Shown: positions 61,401 to 64,000 of the stretch, one piece after another | How the letters are laid out: every line of letters starts with the position of its first letter | Position numbering within the stretch: position 1 is the first letter of the stretch | Notes under the pieces: generated by a model | Database searches by the model: none | What the model saw: the letters and a program-made list of their open reading frames with translations, nothing else | Told to the model about the DNA's origin: nothing | Source of the DNA: Anisus vortex | Taxonomy: Eukaryota; Mollusca; Gastropoda; Planorbidae | Length of the DNA stretch: 64,000 bases | Reading direction: 5' to 3' | Assembly: GCA_949126835.1 (NCBI GenBank) | Contig: OX421507.1 | Coordinates: 13,024,852-13,088,851 of the forward strand | Translations under genes and position numbers: made by a program

Positions 61401-62792
61401 CTTATTATTAATATATTCCACGTATTTTGCTTGAAGTCTTTTCATAGTCATGTTTTCTGTTGTTTTGTTTTTTTTTGTTTAAATTTTTTTAATTTGTTGG
61501 GTGGGAGAGGGGGTTAAAGTTAATTTATAATTAAACAAGGTTTAACAATCATTTGGCTTTCTGCCTTCTCATATGAATTGACTTCTAACTGTATTAATGT
61601 GTTAGCGAGTTGGTTAGTAGCGTATCTTAACAATTTTTCCCATGCAGGATTGTGCTCTATTTTACATGCTCAAAAAAAAAAAAATACAAACATTTTTCTA
61701 TATTTCCCTAAAAAGTTTTTAATTAACTTTTGAAATGCATTAATAGTTGGCAGTAGTCGGTACCTATATAAATAATGTGTACAGGTTTTCAAAAGTTTAC
61801 CCCCGGCCCCTATAATTAAATGAGCTTGAGCTAAAATCCTGAATGGTTAAAGATGTTTTTTTGTGTGTGTTAAAGATTTCCATACTATACAAAAAGAAAA
61901 ATGTAGAAGTATTGTTTTCTTTAATAGGTGCTGACCCTTTGGCAGCGGGACCTGGGGCAACTGTACCTGGTGCAGGCACTAATCCACTGTCTGTCTTACC
62001 TTCAGGGGTGCCTCATCCTCTTTTAGCAGCAGCAGGTAATCGGGAGGAGCTTTTGCAGAGAGAGTTGTATAGCCGAGGTGGCCCATTCTTAGATCCAGCT
62101 TTAGCTCAGCAGGTAAACTTTTTGTACTTTTATGTTTTCTAAAAATACTGATAAATAAAAGGGGGAAAAAATCCAATGAGCAAAAGTTTATCGGTTGAAA
62201 TAGTTTGTCAAGAAATTTTGAAATCATCGTTTAAGACTCAAATCGTCCTATTCAACTTATACAATGCTTACAATGTTAGCATTATCAAAATAATAAAGCC
62301 TTTTCCTCATGAGCCTAGCCTAATGAATCTCTTAATTTTGCCAAAACACTGTCAATTTTGTTAGAATTAGTGCTAAAAATGTGATATTTCCCAACTAGTA
62401 TCAGTTACTCATCTAAGCTGAGTAGATACACCACCCAATATCAAGGAGTAAACCCATGGATCAAAACCAGAGACACTTTTGTTAGGCAATCCAAGACCCT
62501 ATGCCAGTATTATACATTAAATGACTGAAATCAAATTTTCATCTGCCATTATTTGAGCATCTAATGAATGAGTAAAACTGATGTCTGTGCTTTGTGTAAA
62601 ACTACATGCAAGCCCTATTCTATATTTATTTTTGTTGTGTTGTACTCTATGTACTGTTTTGTTAGATCAGTAATTTTTTTTTCATCTTCTCTACAGCTTC
62701 ATGCCCAGGCAGCTGCCCACGAAGCTCTCGTACAGAGGCACATCGCCATGGAGAGAGAGAGGTTCGGCTCATCCGGCCATTTGCCCCATTGA
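5999..62792 (+). CDS. RERE: Atrophin / RERE-like transcriptional corepressor (multi-exon gene, 5' end outside window)
   Basis: This gene was assembled from 21 exons: 5999-6095, 13085-13238, 14918-15051, 15548-15644, 23816-23914, 29816-29896, 45686-45818, 51338-51430, 52483-52685, 52832-52999, 53782-53865, 54068-54160, 54475-56294, 57805-57952, 58084-58282, 58630-58911, 59156-59404, 59630-59989, 60632-60832, 61928-62112 and 62697-62792. Every junction is GT-AG and the frame stays open to TGA at 62790-62792. In window numbering the protein has BAH (C-terminal half, about 1-72), ELM2 (about 73-185), SANT (about 188-240), a GATA-type finger (289-313), a Pro/Ser/His-rich middle (479-1084) and the Atrophin C-terminal module (1085-1657). 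Landmarks shared with vertebrate RERE as I remember it are [28 protein letters not shown], the Cx2Cx17Cx2C finger, DTPALR..EYARPHV and HLHLHQQ. The family acts in the nucleus: ELM2-SANT recruits HDAC1/2 and the C-terminal part binds nuclear receptors. The ATG and first BAH exons are upstream, so the record is 5'-partial. Assignment to the RERE/Atrophin family is firm; the exact orthologue name depends on lineage. Confidence 0.5.
9422..9491. repeat. 33-bp direct duplication
   Basis: Two adjacent, essentially identical copies of a unit containing GCCCCGTGTGGTCCCCTTCC. A minus frame reads [11 protein letters not shown] twice. It is a short tandem duplication with no other support as a gene. Confidence 0.5.
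11330..11985. repeat. 28-bp minisatellite with about 194-bp higher-order period
   Basis: About 23 copies of a unit containing AAGTATCCACATATTTAAGA. Diagnostic variants (AAGAGATTTCTCAAGAATCC followed by a unit lacking two bases) occur at about 11576 and again about 194 bp later, which is seven units minus 2 bp. The array therefore partly grew by block duplication. It is AT-rich and intronic. Confidence 0.5.
13085..13238 (+). CDS. RERE: Atrophin exon w2: end of BAH, start of ELM2
   Basis: The acceptor is CCTGTTTTTTTCAG and the donor CAG/GTAGGT. One base completes the split Arg and 51 codons follow, beginning GKCHVVQ and ending [11 protein letters not shown]. The last eleven residues are identical to vertebrate RERE, and FFYILAYRP resembles vertebrate FFYILGYNP. 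It ends in phase 0. The upstream bases could be misread as a donor because the exon begins GGGTAAGT. Confidence 0.5.
13239..14917 (+). other. intron between w2 and w3
   Basis: A 1.7 kb intron with T-rich stretches, a TC microsatellite near 14578-14628 and a G-rich patch near 14375-14395. No exon or dispersed repeat was recognised. Confidence 0.5.
14918..15051 (+). CDS. RERE: Atrophin exon w3: ELM2 domain
   Basis: A long T-tract ending TTTAG precedes the exon; the donor is AAG/GTAAGT. The 44 codons plus 2 nt begin ARLPECKPD and end DLLMYLGAA before a split Arg. Vertebrate RERE has AKLPDLQP and DCDLLMYLRAAR here, so both ends are conserved. The middle (about 20 residues, Cys/Glu/Arg-containing) diverges from the vertebrate TVTQHEELVW region. 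It belongs to the HDAC-recruiting ELM2 domain. Confidence 0.5.
15548..15644 (+). CDS. RERE: Atrophin exon w4: ELM2 domain core
   Basis: The acceptor is TTTTTAACAG and the donor ACG/GTGAGT. One base closes Arg128 and 32 codons follow. [11 protein letters not shown] and [10 protein letters not shown] match vertebrate SMAAFAGMCDGG and DDTTLNALNT closely, the strongest conservation in ELM2. It ends in phase 0. Confidence 0.5.
17144..17164 (+). repeat. poly-G tract (about 21 G)
   Basis: An uninterrupted G homopolymer, the longest of many G or C runs in the CpG-intact part of the window. It could form G-quadruplex structures. Its exact length is prone to sequencing error. Confidence 0.5.
17755..18562. 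repeat. 22/23-bp minisatellite with roughly 380-400-bp higher-order duplication
   Basis: About 36 units of two types: a 22-bp type containing TTTCATCTATGTTTCCCT and a 23-bp type containing TTTCATCTACGGTTTTCCTG. The order of types recurs (a CTACGGTTTTT variant at 17771 and again at 18149; identical long frames start at 17931 and 18332), so a block of about 17 units was duplicated. The F/I/S/Y-rich translations are artefacts. Confidence 0.5.
19363..19458. repeat. 48-bp tandem duplication related to the preceding minisatellite
   Basis: Two adjacent 48-bp copies each start GATGTATCATCATCCACATT. They contain ATTTCATCCACGTTT, which also occurs at the 3' end of the 17.8-18.6 kb array. It may be an older relic of that array. 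Confidence 0.5.
19770..20010. repeat. 18-bp minisatellite with variants
   Basis: About a dozen units of the type GTGTAGCGTGCTTGAGTT, some changed to GGTGGTGTGT endings. Two plus frames remain open as Cys/Leu/Val-rich peptides only because the unit is a multiple of three. Confidence 0.5.
22515..22885. repeat. composite minisatellite: conserved block plus variable CA runs
   Basis: About ten copies of ATAAGAAAACCACGTCTTTT followed by CAGACA and a CA run of variable length, giving units of about 32-46 bp. The CA runs change in length while the block stays constant. It ends right before SINE copy c. Confidence 0.5.
22930..23112 (-). repeat. tRNA-derived SINE, family 1, copy c (inverted, shortened)
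   Basis: The reverse complement of the family-1 element: tail side at 22937 (GTCGGACCAAATTGATC), then GAAGCAGCGTTTCACCAG, GGCCACGGCATACTAGGGGA, and GAGCTGGGTAGACTCAGGG further along. The segment between the GGCCACA and CTGATGGG parts is shortened. A plus frame across it is not a gene. Confidence 0.5.
23816..23914 (+). CDS. RERE: Atrophin exon w5: ELM2 end, SANT start
   Basis: The acceptor is GTGCTCCACAG and the donor ATT/GTAAGT. It has 33 codons in phase 0-0. It begins [19 protein letters not shown] (vertebrate LHESGYDAGKALQRLVKKP) and ends EKKWNEEDI, the first SANT helix (vertebrate EKCWTEDEV). The 45-bp minisatellite begins 126 bp after its donor. Confidence 0.5.
24041..24535. repeat. 45-bp minisatellite, exactly 11 copies
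   Basis: The unit starts GGGTGTAAAGTCAAGTATTT and ends with AGAGGGACATTTT. Eleven copies span 495 bp with only a few substitutions (AAACAG for AAAAAG, GGTACA for GGGACA). Since 45 is divisible by three, both strands show open frames of about 150 residues. These are repeat artefacts. Confidence 0.5.
28036..28085. repeat. 25-bp direct duplication with TGACGTAA core
   Basis: Two adjacent identical copies of a 25-bp unit starting AAGTGACGTAACATTTCATA. Each contains TGACGTAA, which resembles a CREB/ATF site. It may be coincidental. Confidence 0.5.
29816..29896 (+). CDS. RERE: Atrophin exon w6: SANT domain core
   Basis: The acceptor is TTTTTTTCTTCCACAG and the donor ACG/GTGAGT. The 27 codons begin [20 protein letters not shown], nearly the same as vertebrate [20 protein letters not shown], then HLPHKDT for vertebrate LLPNKET. 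This is the middle of the SANT domain. Phase 0-0. The call is unambiguous. Confidence 0.5.
30266..30304 (+). repeat. short dispersed repeat, family 3, copy a
   Basis: AGAGCTGTTCGCTCTCTTGC followed by AGTCAATGCCAGA. The same segment recurs with a few changes near 58421. The borders of the parent element are not visible. Confidence 0.5.
31090..31345 (+). repeat. tRNA-derived SINE, family 1, copy d
   Basis: A B-box-like AGTTCGAATCC at about 31129, then the full body including CTACCCAGCTCTGATGGG and GGATCAGTTTGGTCCGACGG. The head is degenerate and a G-rich insertion lies in the body near 31217. Confidence 0.5.
32640..32910 (+). repeat. tRNA-derived SINE, family 1, copy e
   Basis: The B-box GGTTCGAATCC lies at about 32692, the body is complete and the tail ends in a T run at about 32905. 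Near full length. Confidence 0.5.
33405..33468. repeat. short two-copy direct repeat
   Basis: GACATTAAAGCGATGGCTGT followed by AGTCT/AGTCC occurs twice in tandem with a unit of about 31 bp. A local duplication, nothing more. Confidence 0.5.
33785..34055 (-). repeat. tRNA-derived SINE, family 1, copy f (inverted, diverged)
   Basis: In reverse orientation it shows GGCCACGGCAGACAAGGGAT-like, GATATGGGTAGCCTCAG and head-like segments. The head at about 34000-34055 (reverse complement GGTGCTATAGCGATAGAGCG) differs from the other copies, so this may be a subfamily or a composite. Confidence 0.5.
39780..40620. promoter_or_regulatory. candidate internal promoter / CpG-intact domain edge
   Basis: A CpG-rich stretch ends at about 40.62 kb, where the intron becomes strongly CpG-depleted. 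GTCGTCGCCATCTTGAATTG at 40083-40102 contains GCCATCTTG, the form of the YY1 site often found just downstream of animal start sites, and GCCGCCATTT lies at 39849-39858. No first exon with a matched donor was identified, so the promoter is inferred only. It would serve a transcript starting within the SANT region, or a non-coding one. Confidence 0.5.
40858..40930. repeat. CTAG-rich imperfect repeats
   Basis: Repeated TCTAGGCC, GTCTAGGG and TCTAGACG segments give several CTAG palindromes within about 70 bp. Origin unknown. Confidence 0.5.
41333..41398. repeat. about 20-bp tandem repeat, 3 copies
   Basis: TATGATAGTTTATGACATGC-type units are repeated three times with one shortened copy. A simple minisatellite seed. 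Confidence 0.5.
42090..42522. mobile_element. MITE-like DNA element with about 28-bp terminal inverted repeats
   Basis: The left end ACCGTATATACTCGTGTATA (continuing AGTCGCAC) and the right end, GTGCGACC followed by TATACGCGAGTATATACAGT, are inverted repeats with about three mismatches in 28. Further inverted copies of the GTGCAACTTATAC-type subterminal motif lie at about 42150 and 42420. It is 433 bp with no transposase frame, hence non-autonomous. The target duplication is unclear. Similar ends occur in many animal genomes, to my knowledge. Confidence 0.5.
42543..42850 (+). repeat. tRNA-derived SINE, family 2, copy a
   Basis: The head has an A-box-like TGGTCCAGCAGTTAG and a B-box-like GGTTCTATCCC near 42602, joined by CTGTCAACCAAAAACCAACT. 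The body contains AGAAGGAACGTCTGTAAACT. It shares about 150 bp with the inverted copy at 56.9-57.1 kb. The 21-bp insert in the anticodon-loop position is typical of degenerate tRNA heads. Confidence 0.5.
43162..43668. mobile_element. hAT-type MITE with 8-bp target-site duplication
   Basis: The left end CAGCAGTTCCCATCCTGTAG and the right end GGTTGGCAACCACTG form an imperfect inverted repeat (CAGYRGTTSCCA). Identical TTCTACAT octamers flank it at 43154-43161 and 43669-43676, the 8-bp duplication expected for hAT elements. It is 507 bp with no transposase frame, so non-autonomous. Confidence 0.5.
43878..44162 (+). repeat. tRNA-derived SINE, family 1, copy g (best-preserved)
   Basis: A-box TAGCCAAGCGG near 43890, B-box GGTTCGAATCC near 43935, the full body, and an end ACAGGTACTTTAC followed by a T run. 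With copies b and e it defines the family: a tRNA-like head of about 75 bp and a body of about 190 bp, ending GGTCCGACAGGTACTTTAC plus Ts. Confidence 0.5.
45276..45515. mobile_element. short inverted-repeat element, probably hAT-like MITE
   Basis: It starts CAGGGCTGTGGA and ends TCCATAGCCCTG, an inverted repeat with one mismatch in 12. The flanking octamers TTTTGAGT and TATTCAGT match at 6 of 8 positions, suggesting an aged 8-bp duplication. 240 bp, no coding capacity. Confidence 0.5.
45686..45818 (+). CDS. RERE: Atrophin exon w7: SANT domain end and basic tail
   Basis: The acceptor is TTTCTTCCACAG and the donor GAAG/GTAAGA. The 44 codons plus one base begin [14 protein letters not shown], matching vertebrate GELITFYYYWKKTP, and continue YRSRHRRQ like vertebrate HRRHRRQ. 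It closes the SANT domain and leaves in phase 1. Confidence 0.5.
46350..46510 (-). repeat. tRNA-derived SINE, family 1, copy h (inverted, internally deleted)
   Basis: In reverse orientation: tail side CGGACCAAACTGATC, then GGTGAAGCAGCATC, a large internal deletion, and a head with the B-box complement GGATTCAAACC at about 46457. About 100 bp of body is missing. Confidence 0.5.
47100..50450. promoter_or_regulatory. CpG-intact island, candidate promoter/enhancer for a short isoform
   Basis: By eye, 48181-48660 has about 12 CpG, against about 2 in equal stretches at 43021-43500 and 52021-52500. The island lies 0.9 kb before exon w8. Transcripts starting here would skip BAH, ELM2 and SANT but keep the GATA finger and the Atrophin module, like vertebrate short forms. 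It has no recognisable TATA, and start sites cannot be placed from sequence. Confidence 0.5.
48497..48538. repeat. 19-bp direct duplication
   Basis: CTAAGCACTTCCACTACAA occurs twice in tandem. A minor local duplication inside the CpG-intact island. Confidence 0.5.
50750..51028 (+). repeat. tRNA-derived SINE, family 1, copy i
   Basis: A B-box-like GGTTCAAATCC at about 50811, the full body, and the end TGGTCAGACAGGTACTTTAC. The head is diverged but complete. Confidence 0.5.
51060..51155 (+). repeat. SINE family 1 fragment
   Basis: AGCTCTGATGGGTTTCTGAC through GTGCTGGCCCTGCATTTCCC to CCTAGTATGCAG repeats the middle of the family body directly after copy i. It is either a second truncated insertion or a partial duplication. 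Confidence 0.5.
51338..51430 (+). CDS. RERE: Atrophin exon w8: acidic linker and first GATA-finger half
   Basis: The acceptor is ATGTATTCACAG and the donor CAA/GTGAGT. Two bases complete Val265. An acidic Ser/Glu run ([12 protein letters not shown]) follows, then RCQRCFTT with the first zinc ligands Cys289 and Cys292. Vertebrate RERE has RHCFTTTSKDW here. It leaves in phase 1. The exon splits the zinc finger, as expected for this family. Confidence 0.5.
51431..52482 (+). other. intron between w8 and w9
   Basis: 1.05 kb, AT-rich and CpG-poor. No repeats or exons were recognised. Confidence 0.5.
52483..52685 (+). CDS. RERE: Atrophin exon w9: second GATA-finger half and RTRRS motif
   Basis: The acceptor is GTTGATGATTAG and the donor ACA/GTGAGT. 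Two bases close Ser296 and 67 codons follow. [20 protein letters not shown] supplies Cys310 and Cys313, completing a Cx2Cx17Cx2C finger; YKKYGE matches vertebrate FKKYGE. Near the end KHNMRTRRS matches vertebrate KHSMRTRRS. Between them lies a Pro/Glu-rich linker. Phase 0 exit. Confidence 0.5.
52832..52999 (+). CDS. RERE: Atrophin exon w10: Lys/Ser/Thr-rich linker
   Basis: The acceptor is ACTTTTCTTTAAG and the donor CAG/GTGAGT. It has 56 codons rich in Ser, Thr, Asn and Lys, phase 0-0. A basic GKKKE stretch near the start and KSSRKSP / KDSRKSSQ may contribute to nuclear localisation. Sequence identity to vertebrates is weak. It is called from splice sites, phase and position. Confidence 0.5.
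53000..53781 (+). other. intron between w10 and w11
   Basis: 0.8 kb, mostly occupied by a piggyBac-type MITE at 53171-53685. The rest is AT-rich. Confidence 0.5.
53171..53685. mobile_element. piggyBac-type MITE with TTAA ends
   Basis: The left end TTAACCTTTTGCCCCTTAAT and the right end, CTCCAAGGGCCAAACGGTTAA read in reverse as TTAACCGTTTGGCCCTTGG, are inverted repeats bounded by TTAA, the piggyBac target. 515 bp, no transposase frame. A partial relative without ends lies at about 62225-62380. Confidence 0.5.
53782..53865 (+). CDS. RERE: Atrophin exon w11: basic, nuclear-localisation-like
   Basis: The acceptor is CTAAAACTTAG and the donor AAG/GTTGGT, the least canonical donor in the gene. 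Its 28 codons are mostly Lys/Ser/Asn, including KSKKRKL and GTKKKK, both good nuclear-localisation candidates. Vertebrate RERE has LKSNKRQRE and SSKKTK here. Phase 0-0, so it could be skipped without a frameshift. Confidence 0.5.
54068..54160 (+). CDS. RERE: Atrophin exon w12: acidic Ser/Asp/Glu linker
   Basis: The acceptor is TGCCTCCTACAG and the donor CAG/GTTTGT. Its 31 codons are acidic ([23 protein letters not shown]), resembling the vertebrate SEGEGESSDSRS...DNESDSDSS segment. Phase 0-0. The Ser-Asp context suggests CK2 phosphorylation, by inference only. Confidence 0.5.
54475..56294 (+). CDS. RERE: Atrophin exon w13: long Pro/Ser/His-rich disordered region
   Basis: The acceptor is TTTAACTCTTAG and the donor AAT/GTGAGT. 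It has 606 codons and 2 nt, residues 479-1084. Composition is dominated by Ser, Pro, Thr and His with Pro runs, as in vertebrate Atrophins; no polyglutamine is present. Three SUMO-consensus-like sites (PIKKEP near 55496, IKSED near 55694, VKKEP near 56158) and an acidic [12 protein letters not shown] stretch near the end stand out. A 12-bp unit gives DSRL three times near 55809-55845. CpG is retained more than in the introns around it. Vertebrate RERE has an IKEE-type motif and a matching acidic segment before its C-terminal module. The exon end joins IFVKIFDRG. Confidence 0.5.
56295..57804 (+). other. intron between w13 and w14
   Basis: 1.5 kb, AT-rich and CpG-poor, with one inverted family-2 SINE at 56928-57128. 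No other structure was recognised. Confidence 0.5.
56928..57128 (-). repeat. tRNA-derived SINE, family 2, copy b (inverted)
   Basis: Read on the minus strand it starts GGCTGGTCCAGCGGTTAGAT, then CTGTCAACCAAAAACCAACT, a B-box-like GGTTCTAGCCC and AGAAGGAACGTCTGTAAACT. It is closer to a tRNA than copy a, with both promoter boxes near consensus. Confidence 0.5.
57805..57952 (+). CDS. RERE: Atrophin exon w14: start of conserved C-terminal module
   Basis: The acceptor is CATCCTTTCCAG and the donor AAG/GTACAC. One base closes Ile1085, then [20 protein letters not shown] aligns with vertebrate FYKHLDRGYNSCARTDLYF, and LAKKREE is identical. This is the hallmark Atrophin-family segment. Phase 0 exit. 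Confidence 0.5.
58084..58282 (+). CDS. RERE: Atrophin exon w15: DTPALR/EYARPHV segment
   Basis: The acceptor is ATTTTTTTTACCAG and the donor ATG/GTATGT. 66 codons plus one base. A Ser/Gly-rich first half leads to [16 protein letters not shown], matching vertebrate DTPALRTLSEYARPHV. Reading through the donor stays open for about 33 more codons, so intron retention would give a truncated form. Confidence 0.5.
58421..58475 (+). repeat. short dispersed repeat, family 3, copy b
   Basis: AGAGCTGTTTGCTCTCTTGT then AGTCAATGCCAGA matches the segment at 30266-30304 with only a few changes. It continues with CATATTTACATGTCTTGCTA. It lies in the intron between w15 and w16. Confidence 0.5.
58630..58911 (+). 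CDS. RERE: Atrophin exon w16: Arg-Glu dipeptide repeat
   Basis: The acceptor is ATTCTTTCCAG and the donor CTG/GTGAGA. 93 codons with split codons at both ends. [20 protein letters not shown] resembles vertebrate [20 protein letters not shown], and the [20 protein letters not shown] stretch is the RE repeat that names RERE. It is predicted to form a long charged helix. Phase 1-1, so it could be skipped in frame. Confidence 0.5.
59156..59404 (+). CDS. RERE: Atrophin exon w17, with two in-frame acceptors
   Basis: The donor is TTAG/GTGGGT. The chosen acceptor CCCCCTTTAG (ends 59155) gives [11 protein letters not shown], which resembles vertebrate PMEHF. A second acceptor CCTTATTTAG ends at 59185, exactly 30 nt downstream and in the same phase, and would drop ten residues. 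The C-terminal LLARERERE-like [11 protein letters not shown] resembles vertebrate LERERLAL. Phase 1-1. Confidence is high for the exon and lower for which acceptor is used. Confidence 0.5.
59630..59989 (+). CDS. RERE: Atrophin exon w18: SYA..RL helix and His-rich patch
   Basis: The acceptor is GACATTAAGCAG and the donor CAG/GTATTG. 119 codons with split codons at both ends. [17 protein letters not shown] matches vertebrate [28 protein letters not shown] matches [23 protein letters not shown] matches HSHIHSHLHLHQQD. Phase 1-1. The exon is GC- and CpG-rich relative to the surrounding introns. Confidence 0.5.
59990..60631 (+). other. intron between w18 and w19
   Basis: 0.64 kb. The first 500 bases are AT-rich, but about 60510-60630 is CpG-rich and GC-richer than any neighbouring intron, immediately before the unusual exon w19. 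A TAG/GACCC acceptor-like site at 60514 leads into 25 open codons, then TGA. Confidence 0.5.
60632..60832 (+). CDS. RERE: Atrophin exon w19: probable lineage-specific cassette exon
   Basis: The acceptor is CCCTTGTCGTTGCAG and the donor CTC/GTAAGT. 66 codons with split codons at both ends, phase 1-1, so skipping keeps the frame. Skipping joins LSAGP to GADPLAAGP, which aligns directly to vertebrate VDPLTAGP. I recognise no vertebrate counterpart. Features: a Ser-rich start ([12 protein letters not shown]), then [30 protein letters not shown] and [12 protein letters not shown], an ordered-looking segment unlike the disordered neighbours. Read-through of the donor gives a stop after RKS, a possible alternative C-terminus. 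Confidence 0.5.
60833..61927 (+). other. intron between w19 and w20
   Basis: 1.1 kb, T-rich and CpG-poor, with poly-T runs. No repeats or exons were recognised. Confidence 0.5.
61928..62112 (+). CDS. RERE: Atrophin exon w20: conserved C-terminal segment
   Basis: The acceptor is TTTTCTTTAATAG and the donor CAG/GTAAAC. Two bases close the split codon and 61 codons follow. [17 protein letters not shown] and [18 protein letters not shown] match vertebrate VDPLTAGP, PNPLLGQ and EHEMLRHPVFGTPY in order. Phase 0 exit. Confidence 0.5.
62225..62380. repeat. internal fragment of the piggyBac-type MITE family
   Basis: CAAATCGTCCTATTCAACTT, ATTATCAAAATAATAAAGCC and GAGCCTAGCCTAATGAATCT correspond to similar strings at 53450-53570 inside the 53.2 kb element, in the same orientation. 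The TTAA ends are not evident, so it is a truncated copy. It lies in the intron between w20 and w21. Confidence 0.5.
62697..62792 (+). CDS. RERE: Atrophin exon w21: C-terminus and stop codon
   Basis: The acceptor is ATCTTCTCTACAG. 31 codons then [23 protein letters not shown] matches vertebrate LQAMHAQSAELQRLAMEQ, and GHLPH matches GGHLPS. Vertebrate RERE runs about 15 residues further (QEDYYSRLKK...); this protein stops at that point. Confidence 0.5.
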   Translation, partial: LHAQAAAHEALVQRHIAMERERFGSSGHLPH

Positions 62793-63236
62793 AGTTAAGT
62801 CTCCTGGCTTGAGGCGACCCAATAGTTAAAGAAAAAGAAGAAGAGATGATTAGAAACGCATTGCGGTGATGCCTTCATGGCCTGAAGAGTTCTTCTAAAT
62901 TCTAAAACCCTCAATGGGTGCTGTGTCCCCCGTACTTAGTAGGACTAAAAGACACACAGAGGTTGGCATGGCCCCAAGCTGTGAAAAGGCAACTTTTAAT
63001 TGACCATGCAACATGGATGAACAAGTGTTGAATAATTATAGTTGAATTAGACAAACACATGAGGCATTCTTAGTAATGTTATCAGTGTTCAAGGCATTTG
63101 TTGTGAAGATGAGGTCTGTGTAATGAAATATTGAGACATTCATCAACTGGCCATAGGAATTACCACAGACAAGGCGGAGGAATCAAAAAAATTCATGTGA
63201 ATTTTTAACAGTTAACATAGTCATGTTGTTTTTTTT

Positions 63237-63664
63237 TGTACATACAAGTTAAATATCTTTTTATGCTACCACTATATCAGTCTCTTTATATTTATATATC
63301 TATATCTCTTATATGTGTTACTTTGATGTATATAAATATATAGTGGCAGCAACCACTGTTCTGTAAGTTACAGTCTAGTTACTCCTTATCCCCCAATGTA
63401 TACACCACTAATAGCAAGAAGCTGGTTAGTGTACATATAGTGTGTACATACTGTACTAGTATTATGGAATATTGCTTTATGTTCAAAGTGGCCTGATTCC
63501 CCTGTTTGCGCTACTATTTTAAAACTAAAAAAAAAAGAAGCAACATAAAATAAAAATGGGCATGAAAGAAGTTGTTGGAATAGCTCTTTGTATTTAACTG
63601 TGATTTTATCATCTGACACTTTGGCATCTGTCATTTTTGTTATTACATGTGTTCTCTGTACATA
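63237..63664 (+). promoter_or_regulatory. cluster of five Pumilio response elements
   Basis: UGUANAUA octamers lie at 63237-63244, 63327-63334, 63430-63437, 63443-63450 and 63657-63664; four are UGUACAUA and one UGUAUAUA. PUF proteins bind this motif to repress or destabilise mRNA. Given the local composition, less than one is expected by chance in a UTR this long. Confidence 0.5.
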
Positions 63665-63670
63665 ATAATG

Positions 63671-63681
63671 AATAAAATAAA
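63671..63681 (+). terminator. polyadenylation signal
   Basis: Two overlapping AATAAA hexamers (63671-63676 and 63676-63681), 879 nt after the stop codon. Cleavage would be expected about 10-30 nt downstream, near 63690-63710. A single upstream AATAAA at 63549 is an alternative. Confidence 0.5.
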
Positions 63682-63700
63682 ATGGAACTTGAAACAATAC

Positions 63701-64000
63701 AAATATTTAGGTATACGAATTTCTCTTACTTTTTACATTCTATTAAATGTAAACAAAAAAATATATAAATCTGTTGATGTATTTACCTTATTTTTAAAAT
63801 CCTTTATAATTTATATTGATTTGGCAAAATTTTTGGCAGATGACTAGACCTTTTGGAGGGGTTAATTGATTCACTTCCCTGTCACGCTGTTGAGTCAAAC
63901 CTTGGAGCATGGATGTGTTTCCAATGACAACACTGAATTTCTCCTGTTTTAAAAGGAGAAGATGAAGGGGGGGGTGTTGGTTTATTTACAATGAGCATCA
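63701..64000. other. downstream flank
   Basis: AT-rich sequence with a short G run near 63967. No gene, repeat family or splice-linked exon was recognised. Confidence 0.5.

Larger units (their letters stand above)
62793..63700 (+). other. 3' UTR of the Atrophin gene
   Basis: About 900 nt from the stop codon to the likely cleavage region after the AATAAA motifs at 63671. It is AT-rich in its second half. It holds five UGUANAUA motifs. The end is inferred from the signal, and an AATAAA at 63549 could give a shorter form. Confidence 0.5.

Overview
The window is eukaryotic, intron-rich nuclear DNA. It is most likely from a mollusc, probably a gastropod. The reasons are one large gene split by GT-AG introns, abundant minisatellites and microsatellites, poly-G/poly-C runs, many tRNA-derived SINEs and small inverted-repeat transposons, and a patchy CpG landscape of the kind known from mosaically methylated invertebrate genomes. 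The species cannot be named from the sequence.

I can support only one protein-coding gene: the plus-strand Atrophin / RERE (arginine-glutamic acid dipeptide repeats) homologue, called Grunge or Atro in Drosophila. It runs from a BAH-domain exon at 5999 to a stop codon at 62792. Twenty-one exons were placed by eye. All junctions keep one reading frame (4976 nt; 1657 residues after the incoming split codon), and the start codon and first part of the BAH domain lie upstream. In order the protein has the BAH C-terminal half, an ELM2 domain, a SANT domain, a GATA-type zinc finger (Cys289, 292, 310, 313 in window numbering), Lys/Ser-rich linkers, a 606-codon Pro/Ser/His-rich low-complexity exon, then the conserved Atrophin C-terminal module with an Arg-Glu repeat, a His-rich patch and a conserved tail. 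In this family ELM2-SANT recruits histone deacetylases, and the C-terminal part binds nuclear receptors and other repressors.

Layout: 1-5998 is non-coding upstream intron. 5999-29896 holds six widely spaced BAH/ELM2/SANT exons among minisatellites. 29897-45685 is a 15.8 kb intron with SINEs and DNA-transposon remnants. 45686-51430 holds two exons around a CpG-intact island (about 47.1-50.45 kb). 52483-62792 is a compact block of thirteen exons carrying the rest of the protein. The 3' UTR follows, with five Pumilio-type motifs and a poly(A) signal near 63671.

The most interesting signals lie above the exon level. Sequence up to about 40.6 kb has CpG at roughly the frequency expected from its composition. 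Downstream intron is strongly CpG-depleted, apart from a 3.3 kb island just before the zinc-finger exons. This is what an internal promoter for a short Atrophin isoform lacking BAH/ELM2/SANT would leave. A phase-symmetric 67-codon exon (60632-60832), absent from vertebrate Atrophins as I know them, and a tandem 30-nt alternative acceptor add predicted isoform diversity. No new defence or mobile system was found.
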